NCBI GenBank assembly: GCA_904501835.1
Contig: CAJGBW010000023.1
Span: 1-23,837, forward strand
Reading direction: 5' to 3'
DNA: 23,837 nt
DNA from: an uncultured Bacteroidales bacterium
GTDB taxonomy: Bacteria; Bacteroidota; Bacteroidia; Bacteroidales; UBA932
The notes under the pieces are model-generated. The model was not told the origin of the DNA. It searched no databases and was given only the letters and a program-made list of their open reading frames with translations. Within the stretch, counting starts at the first letter, position 1. The number at the start of each line of letters is the position of its first letter. A program made the translations under genes and the position numbers. Shown in pieces: positions 15,422-23,500 of the stretch.

Positions 15422-15497
15422 CGGGAAGTAGCGCAGTTGGTAGCGTACCACGTTCGGGACGTGGGGGTCGGGCGTTCGAGTCGCCTCTTCCCGACCA
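15422..15497 (+). tRNA. tRNA-Pro (anticodon CGG) with encoded CCA
   Basis: The acceptor stem is CGGGAAG with CTTCCCG, then A15494 and CCA at 15495-15497. The D stem GCGC pairs with GCGT using one G-U pair. The anticodon stem is CCACG/CGTGG with loop TTCGGGA, so the anticodon CGG is at 15455-15457. The T stem is GGGCG/CGCCT around TTCGAGT. It lies between the rpsT terminator and its own hairpin; no separate promoter is evident in the few bases upstream, so it may depend on read-through. Confidence 0.95.
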
Positions 15498-15500
15498 AAG

Positions 15501-15541
15501 TCGGATAAGTCGTTGAAAAACAATGATTTGTCCGATTTTGT
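15501..15541 (+). terminator. Intrinsic terminator after tRNA-Pro
   Basis: Bases 15501-15515 pair with 15521-15535 over 15 positions (including G-U pairs) around an AAAAA loop, followed by TTTTGTTGT. The hairpin starts 3 nt after the encoded CCA. Confidence 0.85.
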
Positions 15542-15553
15542 TGTAAAGATACC

Positions 15554-16417
15554 CTATATTTTTTCAAGGGCGTAGTGGATGAGTTCTTTTACCCGCGCCT
15601 TGTAGTCAGGATTGGCGTCTTTGCGGTGGCGGTTGGCAATGATGCAGCAAATGGTGCCCACGTTGTGTCCCAATAATGCCCCCAGTCCCGCGATGGCAGA
15701 GCTTTCCATCTCGATGTTGGTCAGGCGTTTGCCTTTGTACTCGAAACTTTCAAAATTCTCAATCATATCGGGCAGGGCCAATCCCAATCGCACTTTTCTC
15801 CCTTGTGGCCCGTAAAATCCGGGGGCCGACAACGTCATTCCGTGAAGGCAGCCCTCTTTGAAGCGCTCGGTCATTTCTTTTCCTGCCGGCACAAAATAAG
15901 GTGAGGGGAGTTTTTCTGTCCACCCACAGTGCTGCTTAAACGCTTCTTCAAAATCCGCCATGGCGACTTGCGCTCGTTCTGCATACCAGTTCAGCAATCC
16001 GTCACAGCCGATGGAAATATCTGCATAGACAAACGAGCCGAGAGGAATGTCGGCTTGCACGGCTCCCGATGTCCCGATTCGCAGAATGTTCAGACTGCGT
16101 TTCTGCGCTTTTTCCTCGCGCGTTTCAAAATCAATGTTGGCCAGCGCGTCCAACTCTGTCATGACAATGTCGATGTTATCTGTGCCGATGCCAGTCGAGA
16201 GGACTGTGATACGCTTGCCTTTGTAACTGCCTGTAACAGAGCGAAATTCTCGATTCTCGCGTACGCATTCTTCGTGCTCGAAAAAGGCGCGTACGCTGTC
16301 CACACGGCCGGGGTCGCCCACCAGAATAATGTTGTCTGCCAATTCTTCCGGGCGAAGGTGGAGGTGAAAAATGCTGCCGTCGGCGTTGATAATGAGTTCG
16401 GATGCTGCGATTTTCAT
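15554..16417 (-). CDS. Nucleoside phosphorylase (uridine phosphorylase family)
   Basis: These enzymes split nucleosides with phosphate to give ribose 1-phosphate and a free base in salvage pathways. The ATG at 16417 (MKIAASELIINADGS) gives 287 residues and matches the usual N-terminus of the Bacteroidetes members. The frame is open to 16444 with nine more residues. GDPGR (34-38) is the phosphate-binding loop, GTSGA (115-119) is the central signature, and NIEMESSAI (234-242) holds the ribose-binding Met-Glu pair. TGIGTDNIDIV (75-85) is also typical. The family is sure. Uridine is the likeliest substrate from resemblance, but a purine nucleoside specificity cannot be excluded. Confidence 0.88.
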   Translation of the reverse strand: MKIAASELIINADGSIFHLHLRPEELADNIILVGDPGRVDSVRAFFEHEECVRENREFRSVTGSYKGKRITVLSTGIGTDNIDIVMTELDALANIDFETREEKAQKRSLNILRIGTSGAVQADIPLGSFVYADISIGCDGLLNWYAERAQVAMADFEEAFKQHCGWTEKLPSPYFVPAGKEMTERFKEGCLHGMTLSAPGFYGPQGRKVRLGLALPDMIENFESFEYKGKRLTNIEMESSAIAGLGALLGHNVGTICCIIANRHRKDANPDYKARVKELIHYALEKI

Positions 16418-16513
16418 GTCAGTCGAAACTAAATTACACATCATTGTTTCCCCAAATTTGATAAAAATTTCAGGATTTTCCTACAACTCAACTTCCATTT
16501 ATGGAAAACTTCT

Positions 16514-16521
16514 TAATTTTG
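16514..16521 (+). promoter_or_regulatory. Candidate promoter for the DUF4293 gene
   Basis: TAATTTTG matches TAnnTTTG and lies 17 nt before the ATG at 16539. The -33 region is poor (CTT), but a short perfect inverted repeat overlaps it. Confidence 0.5.
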
Positions 16522-16538
16522 CAGAAAATTTGAGAAGT

Positions 16539-17000
16539 ATGTGGCAAAGAATACAAACCTTGTTTTTAGCGCTCTCGCTGGGCTTGACCTTGTCTTTGTT
16601 TTGGGTGAATATTGCAGAGATTTTAGGGCCGGATGGCTCTGTTGCGGAGGTAGCTTTTCGTGAAAAACCGCTTTATCTTTATTTGCTGATCGCTTGTTTG
16701 CTTTCTATCATTCCCTCGCTATTGCTTTTCAAGTTGAGGATTTTGCAGATGCGCGTCTGTATGATTTCGGCTTTGATCTATTTGGGCTTGCAAGTGGTGG
16801 TTGTGATAGACTTTTTTCAGCGCCCCGATACGATGGTGTATGCCCTGCCTGCTATTTTCCCTTTGGTCTGTGCGATTTTGAATATGTTGGCCATGAGAAA
16901 TATCTTTTTGGACGAGGCGATGGTGCGTTCGACCTATCGTCTTCGTCAGGCGTCTCGTGAACGCAGGAAGGAAAGACGCAAAGAGCAGAAAAAGAGATAG
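16539..17000 (+). CDS. DUF4293-family integral membrane protein
   Basis: The ATG at 16539 (MWQRIQTLFLALSLG) gives 153 residues. I prefer it to the upstream start at 16371, which would lie inside the phosphorylase gene on the other strand and before the promoter. Four hydrophobic segments are visible, at about 6-28, 44-62, 70-90 and 96-115, followed by a very basic tail of alternating Arg, Lys and Glu. The opening MWQRIQ and the four-helix layout match the DUF4293 family of Bacteroidetes, for which I know no function. By charge, the tail should be cytoplasmic and could touch nucleic acid or the membrane surface. It is followed by fabF after 70 nt with a separate promoter. Confidence 0.82.
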   Translation: MWQRIQTLFLALSLGLTLSLFWVNIAEILGPDGSVAEVAFREKPLYLYLLIACLLSIIPSLLLFKLRILQMRVCMISALIYLGLQVVVVIDFFQRPDTMVYALPAIFPLVCAILNMLAMRNIFLDEAMVRSTYRLRQASRERRKERRKEQKKR

Positions 17001-17007
17001 ATAAGGG

Positions 17008-17038
17008 TTGTTAATTCTTAAATTTAGTTGTACTTTTG
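17008..17038 (+). promoter_or_regulatory. fabF promoter
   Basis: TTG at 17008-17010, a 20-nt spacer, then TACTTTTG at 17031-17038 fit the Bacteroidetes consensus. The leader to the ATG at 17071 would be about 26 nt. Confidence 0.7.
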
Positions 17039-17070
17039 CGCGCTGAATGCTGAAAATTATAAAATAAACT

Positions 17071-18327
17071 ATGGAGAAAAGAGTTGTTGTTACAGGACTT
17101 GGTGCGGTAACGCCCATCGGAAACAATATAGAGACGTATTGGAATAATCTGCTCGCGGGAGTTTGTGGCATTGATTTTATCAAGTCTTTCCCGACCGAGA
17201 ATCTTCCAACCAAAATAGCCGGTGAGATAAAGGATTTTGATCCCGTGGCTTTAGGACTGGATGCACCCTTTGTCCGCAAACAGGATCGTTTTACCCTCTT
17301 TGGTACGATTGCGGCGGAAGAGGCGATAAGAATGAGTGGCTTGAAAGCCGCGCGTGAAGGTGAGGAGGGCGGAAATATCGATCCCTATCGCTTTGGTGTC
17401 TATATGGGCAGTGGTGTCGGAGGATTTTCCAATCAATATGCCGAATCTGTCAAGATGCACACCGATGGAGCGCGTGTGATTTCTCCGACTTTCATTACCA
17501 AAATGATTGTCAATATAGCGGGCGGAAATATCGCCATTCGCAATAATGCCTGTGGTCCGAATTTGACTGTGGTAGCGGCCTGTGCCACCTCGACCAATTC
17601 CATTGGTGAGGCGTTCAGGGCGATTAAGCATGGCTATGCAGATGCTATTGTAGCCGGTGGTACTGAAGCCCCTGTGATTCCTTTGGGAGTGGCGGCTTTT
17701 GCCAATGCGCGTGCCTTGTCCCGTGCTGAAGATCCAAAGTATGCTTCTCTTCCTTTCAATGCCAATCGTGGCGGTTTTGTCATGGCAGAGGGTGCCGGCG
17801 CAGTGGTGCTGGAGGAATATGAGCATGCCAAAGCACGCGGTGCGCAGATTTTTGCCGAGGTAGTGGGATATGGTCACACTTGTGATGCCCATCATGTGAC
17901 AGCACCCAATCCTACGGGTCTGACGCAGGCGGCGGCTCTCAAACAGTGTCTCAATGAGGCGGCTTACACACCAGAGGATGTTTTACATATCAATGCACAT
18001 GGTACCGGTACGGCTTTGAATGACCCTGCAGAGACGCGTTGCTTCAAATTGGCTTTGGGGGATGAGGCGTACAAGGCGCATATCAACTCCACCAAATCCA
18101 TGACGGGGCATCTTTTGGGTGCAGCCGGCGCTATAGAGGCGATTGCGACCATCTTGGCGGTAAAAGAGGGGGTTGTCCCTCCGACTATCAATCTGGATGC
18201 AGCTGATCCGGAGTGTGATTTGAACTACACGCCCAACAAGGCAGAAAAGGTGGATCTGACGCTGGGATTGTCCAACTCATTGGGATTTGGCGGTCATAAT
18301 GCCTGCATAGCTTTCCGAAAAATTTAA
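17071..18327 (+). CDS. fabF: Beta-ketoacyl-ACP synthase II
   Basis: The enzyme extends acyl-ACP chains by condensation with malonyl-ACP in fatty acid synthesis. The 418-residue protein begins MEKRVVVTGLGAVTPIG, as in FabF. The catalytic triad is complete: Cys171 in AACATSTNS, His310 in INAHGTGTALND and His347 in MTGHLLGAAGA. These sit seven or eight positions after the E. coli residues (163, 303 and 340). The terminal block GLSNSLGFGGHNACIAF is also typical. No acyl-carrier protein or ribonuclease III gene flanks it here, although they often do in this phylum. It has its own promoter and terminator, so it is a one-gene transcript. Confidence 0.96.
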   Translation: MEKRVVVTGLGAVTPIGNNIETYWNNLLAGVCGIDFIKSFPTENLPTKIAGEIKDFDPVALGLDAPFVRKQDRFTLFGTIAAEEAIRMSGLKAAREGEEGGNIDPYRFGVYMGSGVGGFSNQYAESVKMHTDGARVISPTFITKMIVNIAGGNIAIRNNACGPNLTVVAACATSTNSIGEAFRAIKHGYADAIVAGGTEAPVIPLGVAAFANARALSRAEDPKYASLPFNANRGGFVMAEGAGAVVLEEYEHAKARGAQIFAEVVGYGHTCDAHHVTAPNPTGLTQAAALKQCLNEAAYTPEDVLHINAHGTGTALNDPAETRCFKLALGDEAYKAHINSTKSMTGHLLGAAGAIEAIATILAVKEGVVPPTINLDAADPECDLNYTPNKAEKVDLTLGLSNSLGFGGHNACIAFRKI

Positions 18328-18353
18328 GCATAAGATAAGCGAAATAAATAATG

Positions 18354-18382
18354 AACCAGCCTCGAAAAGGGCTGGTTTTTTG
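18354..18382 (+). terminator. Intrinsic terminator after fabF
   Basis: AACCAGCC (18354-18361) pairs with GGCTGGTT (18370-18377) around an 8-nt loop and runs into a T tract ending at 18381. Confidence 0.9.
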
Positions 18383-18422
18383 TTGATTTTCAGAGTTTTG
18401 TGTTAAATAATGTGCTAAATGG

Positions 18423-18452
18423 TTGTTATTCGGGAAATTATTTGTAATTTTG
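18423..18452 (+). promoter_or_regulatory. Canonical promoter for the OmpA-like lipoprotein and barrel-array genes
   Basis: TTG at 18423-18425, exactly 19 nt, then TAATTTTG at 18445-18452. Both boxes and the spacing match the Bacteroidetes consensus. The start site should be close to 18458-18460. It directly follows the fabF terminator, so the two genes downstream form their own unit. Confidence 0.75.
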
Positions 18453-18480
18453 TCAGTTTTATGTATAATTGTCATTTGTA

Positions 18481-20487
18481 GTGAAACGTATTGCATTCAT
18501 ATTCACCCTGACGCTCGTCCTTCTGCTGTCTTTTGCGTGCAGCACATCCAACAGGGCGTCCAAGCTCGCCAAGAATGGCGATGAGATTGATTTGAGGCTT
18601 CCCAGCGAGGAGAATATCAAGCCGTCTGAAATCGATACCATGAAACGTCCCGAGACGATTATCGTGAAGGATGAGGAGGGTAACGATATGGTTCTCATGA
18701 ATGCCATTATGGACGACGAGACAGGTGAGATGGTGGCAACGGAAGTGTTGGAGGCTGCTACCATCAGTGTACGTTTCAAACGCGTGGCAGAGCGTCGTGG
18801 TAAAATCGACCTGGGTTTTGAGGTGGTGGTTCCTGCGACTTTGCTCGATAACCAATGGCAGATGCAGTTGGTTCCCGAGTTGTATTTGATTTCTGACCAA
18901 GGCACCGTGTTGGACTTCAAAGAACTCGAAAAAATCACGATTACCGGCGAGGTTTTCCGTGTTCGTCAGCTTCGCAGCTATGAGTTGTATGAGAAATTGC
19001 TCAAGAGCGTTTCTGATTCTTCCCGTTTCAAAGGGGGACATGCCTTGGAGGTGTTCATGGAGCGTAATATGCCCGAGATTTACCGTTTGAAATACGACAC
19101 CAATTACGTCTATACGGCGGCTGATTCTACGAAGATTATCGAGGAGTTGGAGAACTGGTATCGCTTGACCGGTCAGGAAGCCATCGATCATTACAGCAAT
19201 CATGCGGCTCTTCGCAAACTCAAACGCAAACAAGCGAAAGCGGGCGTTATGCGCGACCCTCGAAATCTGGACGGCGTAAGAGTGGATTCGGTCGTTCGTG
19301 CCGAGGATGGTAATTTTATCTGTGATTATGTGGAGACCATTGCGACTCGCCCCAAGCTTAAAAAGGCGCTGATTTATGTGGCGGGTACTCTCTACGATCA
19401 CAATGGCAAGAAAATCTACAGCGTGCCTCGTACCGACTCTTTGGAGTACAACATCAGTTCCGCGGCACAGCTTTACAAACAGCAGGACCGCTATTTGCAC
19501 AAGATTATCTACCGTCGTGCAGAGGCGAACAACTCGTTCAATATCGACTTCAAGGTGGGTAAATACGATGTGGATCCCCGTTTTAGCCAGAATGCAGAAG
19601 TAATCAAGAGCATTCGCTCAACGCTTTTCAGTGTTCTTCAAAACAAAGATTTTGATTTGGATAGCGTGGTGGTAACCGCCAACTGTTCGCCCGAGGGTAG
19701 CAAGATGGCCAACGATATGCTTTCCCGCAAACGTTCCCAGTCTGTATCTAACTATTTCGACAGCTATATGAATCACGTGGTGGATTCTTTGAATGCCAAT
19801 CGTGGTTTCTCTGTGGATGAGTTCGGTAACATTCATAAGGATCGCGCCATTTTGAAGATTCGTTTCCGTTCTCGTTCTTTGGCGGAGAACTGGCCTTATC
19901 TGAATGAACTCATGGCGAAAGACTCTACGCTTTCCGATGAGGATAAGAAACTCTATGAAGATGAGGTTTTGAGTGTCAGTGATTGGGATGCCCGTGAAAG
20001 GACTTTGAGAGCCAAACATTTCTATCCTTATGTGAAGGACAATCTCTATCCGAAGTTGCGTACGGTGAACTTCAATTTCCATCTCCATCGTAAAGGTATG
20101 GTGAAGGATACGGTGGTAACGACCGAGTTGGATACCATGTACAAGAAAGGTCTGGAGTATTTGAAGGATAGAGACTATGATAATGCCATTCAGATTCTCA
20201 GAGGCTATCCCGATGATTACAACCTCGCGGTTTGTTATGTGGCGTTGGACCGCAATTTGAGCGCGCTGGGTATTCTTGAGAATTTGCCCAAGACTCCCGA
20301 AGTAAATTACTTGTTGGCGCTTGTTTATTCAAGACAGGGCGACAATAAAGAAGCTGTACAATGTTATCTGGATGCTTGTCGTCAGAATCCGACGTATAAG
20401 AATCGAGGAAATATGGACCCTGAGATTTCAGTTTTGATTAAGACTTATGGCTTGAACGCCCAAGAAGAAATCCCGTTTGACTTTTAG
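18481..20487 (+). CDS. Lipoprotein with central OmpA-like domain and C-terminal TPR-like repeats
   Basis: I take the GTG at 18481, since translation from it gives a clean lipoprotein signal, (M)KRIAFIFTLTLVLLLSFAC, while the TTG at 18469 only adds four residues. No ATG is in frame nearby. The product is 668 residues. The N-terminal third (about 25-340) is beta-rich and unassigned. Residues about 350-430 look like an OmpA/MotB peptidoglycan-associated domain: DFKVGKYDVDPRF, then VVVTANCSPEGS and NDMLSRKRSQSVSNYF. Arg418 of the binding motif is kept, but the usual Asp is Ser403. Residues about 556-640 contain TPR-like helices (YKKGLEYLKDRDYDNAIQIL; VNYLLALVYSRQGDNKEAVQCY). It ends 15 nt before the barrel-array gene, so the two are probably co-transcribed. 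A role as anchor or assembly partner is inference. It recalls lipoproteins of Bacteroidetes surface-structure loci, but I cannot name a family. Confidence 0.75.
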   Translation: MKRIAFIFTLTLVLLLSFACSTSNRASKLAKNGDEIDLRLPSEENIKPSEIDTMKRPETIIVKDEEGNDMVLMNAIMDDETGEMVATEVLEAATISVRFKRVAERRGKIDLGFEVVVPATLLDNQWQMQLVPELYLISDQGTVLDFKELEKITITGEVFRVRQLRSYELYEKLLKSVSDSSRFKGGHALEVFMERNMPEIYRLKYDTNYVYTAADSTKIIEELENWYRLTGQEAIDHYSNHAALRKLKRKQAKAGVMRDPRNLDGVRVDSVVRAEDGNFICDYVETIATRPKLKKALIYVAGTLYDHNGKKIYSVPRTDSLEYNISSAAQLYKQQDRYLHKIIYRRAEANNSFNIDFKVGKYDVDPRFSQNAEVIKSIRSTLFSVLQNKDFDLDSVVVTANCSPEGSKMANDMLSRKRSQSVSNYFDSYMNHVVDSLNANRGFSVDEFGNIHKDRAILKIRFRSRSLAENWPYLNELMAKDSTLSDEDKKLYEDEVLSVSDWDARERTLRAKHFYPYVKDNLYPKLRTVNFNFHLHRKGMVKDTVVTTELDTMYKKGLEYLKDRDYDNAIQILRGYPDDYNLAVCYVALDRNLSALGILENLPKTPEVNYLLALVYSRQGDNKEAVQCYLDACRQNPTYKNRGNMDPEISVLIKTYGLNAQEEIPFDF

Positions 20488-20490
20488 GAG
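20486..20490 (+). promoter_or_regulatory. Shine-Dalgarno-like AGGAG before the barrel-array gene
   Basis: AGGAG overlaps the stop codon of the upstream lipoprotein gene and ends 12 nt before the ATG at 20503. The spacing is long, so its use is uncertain. Purine-rich sites are often absent in this phylum. Confidence 0.35.
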
Positions 20491-20502
20491 TGATTGATTA
20501 CG

Positions 20503-23500
20503 ATGAAACTATTCAATAATATATTAAAGGTAGTGCTGCTTTCAGCGGTGCTGATCTTCTCTGCGACCCTTGCCCACGCGCAAGAGAAGAAGTATAAGGT
20601 GAATAAATTGTGGGAGAATGTCTTTGTGAATGCGGGTGCGGGCGCTTCTATGCTGACCGAGGACAATCAAGGTTTCTTCAATGGCAAGGTGAAGGGTAAT
20701 TTTGATGTGTCGGTAGGTAAGTGGTTCTCACCCTGGTTCGGTCTTCGTATCGGATACCAAGGCGGTATTTTGTCCGAATACGTAAAAGAGAATCGTTCTC
20801 GTCTGACAACCCCCGTTGTGTTCAAAGGAATGAATGTCTATGAGGCTTCCATTCGTTATGGCTACACCCATGCAGACTTCCTTTGGAATTTCTCCAACAC
20901 CGTTGCGGGATATACCCGTGACCGTTCTTTTGACTTTATACCTTATATTAATATGGGTGTGTTCCATTCGTATCATATGGATGGACAGACCTTCAAGAGA
21001 GAGTTCGCTGCGGGACTTGGTGTGATTAACTCCATCCGTTTAAGCGATGCTTTCCGTATGTTCTTGGATTTGCGTGCCACTTTTGTCAATGGCCGCAACC
21101 TCAAACGTCCTTACACGGGTGGTGCTTTCACGGCGACGGCCAATGCCGGTCTTACATATAATATAGGTAAGAGCTGGTGGACGGCAGATGTGGGACGCCG
21201 CAATGACTTGACTTTGGTTCACAATCCTTTCTTTGATAATATGTTCCTCAGTGCGATGGGCGGTGTTTCTGTCTTGACAGAGGGCAATCAGGTGAAAGGT
21301 GGAAATGGAAATGTAACGGGTTCTTTCGATGCTTCTTTGGGTAAGTGGTTCTCTCCTTATTTCGGAGGTAGAATCGGTTATCAGGGCGGTATGCTCTCCG
21401 AGTGGATTAAAGAGGCTCGCCATGGTATGTCCAACATTGCCGCAATCTACAAGGATGAGCCTATGTACTTGAGCAAAATGGACTACAGTTATCTCCACGC
21501 AGATATTTTGTGGGATGTGCTCAATACTTTTGTGGTGAAAGACAACCGTCCCCTCGGTGTGGCTTTGTACGCCCACATGGGATATTTGAATATCCGTCCG
21601 ACCGGTCAGGAGTTTGATAAAAACGGCATCGGCGGTGGTCTGGGACTTTATACCAACATCAAATTGATTGATAAGTTGGATTTCGTGATCGATGCCCGTG
21701 CCATGGTGCTGAAAGGTGAGTCGGTCGGCAAAGATCGCAGTTCTGCTTTCGCCGGTACTGCTTTCGCCGGTTTGGCGTACAAGATTGGCCGTCAGACCTT
21801 CCCCCAGTCCAAGATGTTTGAAAATGTCTATGAGGAGAGAGTACCTACAGGTCCCCGTCCTCATGTGGCAGGTCGCATGAAAGACAATTGGTTCCTTACC
21901 GTTTCCGGTGGTGGTACCTTGCTTTGGGAAACCGGTTCTGACTTGGGTGCTGCCGGTGTTACTCCGGCCTTGGATTTGACCTTCGGTAAATGGGTGACTC
22001 CTTGGACGGCTATCCGTATCGGTTACCAGGGTTATAATATGAAAACCCGCTCCTATGACCATAGAGCGGCGCTTTCTCCTTCCATCAAGACAAACAAACA
22101 TGGCAAATCCTACTATATCAACTCGTTGAACTATGGTTATGTTCACGCTGATTTCTTGTGGGATGCCCTCAATACTTTCTCTTACGACCGTTATCGTGTC
22201 TGGAGTCTGATTCCTTATACCCACATGGGTGTTATGCGTGCGTTCTTGCAGAGTGGTGCTTCGTATAATCGTGAATATGTGTTGGGTGCCGGTATTATCA
22301 ATTCATTCCAGGTCGGCCCCCGTGCCAGCTTGTTCGTGGATTTGAGAACGACATTTATCCACAACGATTTGATTCGTAGAAAAGCGCCGGGTTCTGCGAT
22401 TTCTGCCAATGCCTTGTTGGGTGTTGAAATCGATTTGGGCAAAGTTAATTTCTGGAAGAGTCATGCTGATACCACTACGACGACACAGCCTGTTCTGGGC
22501 CGTTGGAAAGACAATATCTTTGTCAGTGTGGGTGGTGGAGCTAATTTGTTGTATGAGGATGGCTTCTCTTTCGGTCCTAATCTCAGACCTGCCGCGGCTT
22601 TCGATATTGCGCTCGGTAAATGGTTCTCGCCCGATTTTGGTGTGCGTTTGGGTTATCAAGGTGGCGGAATCAGCGAGTGGCTTGACAATCCCAGAGAGGT
22701 TCTGGCCGTGAATACGGGTGATTTGCGTGGTGTGGAGAAATATATTCTGGAGGCGCGTTCGGATTATTTCCACGCAGACGTCCTTTGGGATATGACCAAC
22801 TTGATTTATCCCCGTGCTTACAATAGAATCTGGTCTTTGATTCCTTATTATCACACCGGCTTCTACAATGTGAAGACTACGGAGAGAAAGCTCTATTCTG
22901 ATGGCTATGCGGCTGGTTTCGGTTTGATTAACGACTTGCAAGTTACCCCCGAACTTTCCTTCTATGTGGATTTGCGTGCCACTATCTTGAATGGTCGCAA
23001 TTTGGGTCGTGGTCGTGAATTTGGCTATAAGGGCAGCGTGCTGGCCGGTCTTGCCTATCATATCGGTGGCGCAAGAAATTGGATTCCTGCCTCCCAGTTC
23101 AGATTGACGGGCTATCAGACCGCATTGAATAAGAAATTGCCTACCGGCCCTGCTCCTTTGTTGGATAATAAGTTCTTTGACAATATCTTCCTGAGCTTGG
23201 GTGGTGGTGTGAATATGTTGACCGAGGATCATATCAGCCGTGCAGGATTTACTCCTGTGGTGGATTTGAATATCGGAAAATGGATTACTCCTTCTTTCGG
23301 TTTGCGTTTGGGTATCCAGGGAATGGAAATGTCCGAGCTGGTTAGGAATGATCGTGGCAACTTGACTCCGACTCACTTTGTAAGAGGGGAAGAGACTTTG
23401 TATAAGGTGGAAATGAAGTATCATTATACGCACTTGGATTTCCTGTGGAATATGAATGATAGCTTTACTCCTTATGACGCCAACCGTTTCTGGTCAATCA

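Noticed and set aside
18188..18496. 102-codon minus-strand frame across the fabF-lipoprotein gap
   Set aside because: It runs through a terminator hairpin and a promoter that serve plus-strand genes and has low-complexity composition.
21040..23433. Two long minus-strand open frames opposite the barrel array
   Set aside because: They repeat with the same period as the array because they are its complement. The plus strand has the signal peptide, promoter and conserved motifs.
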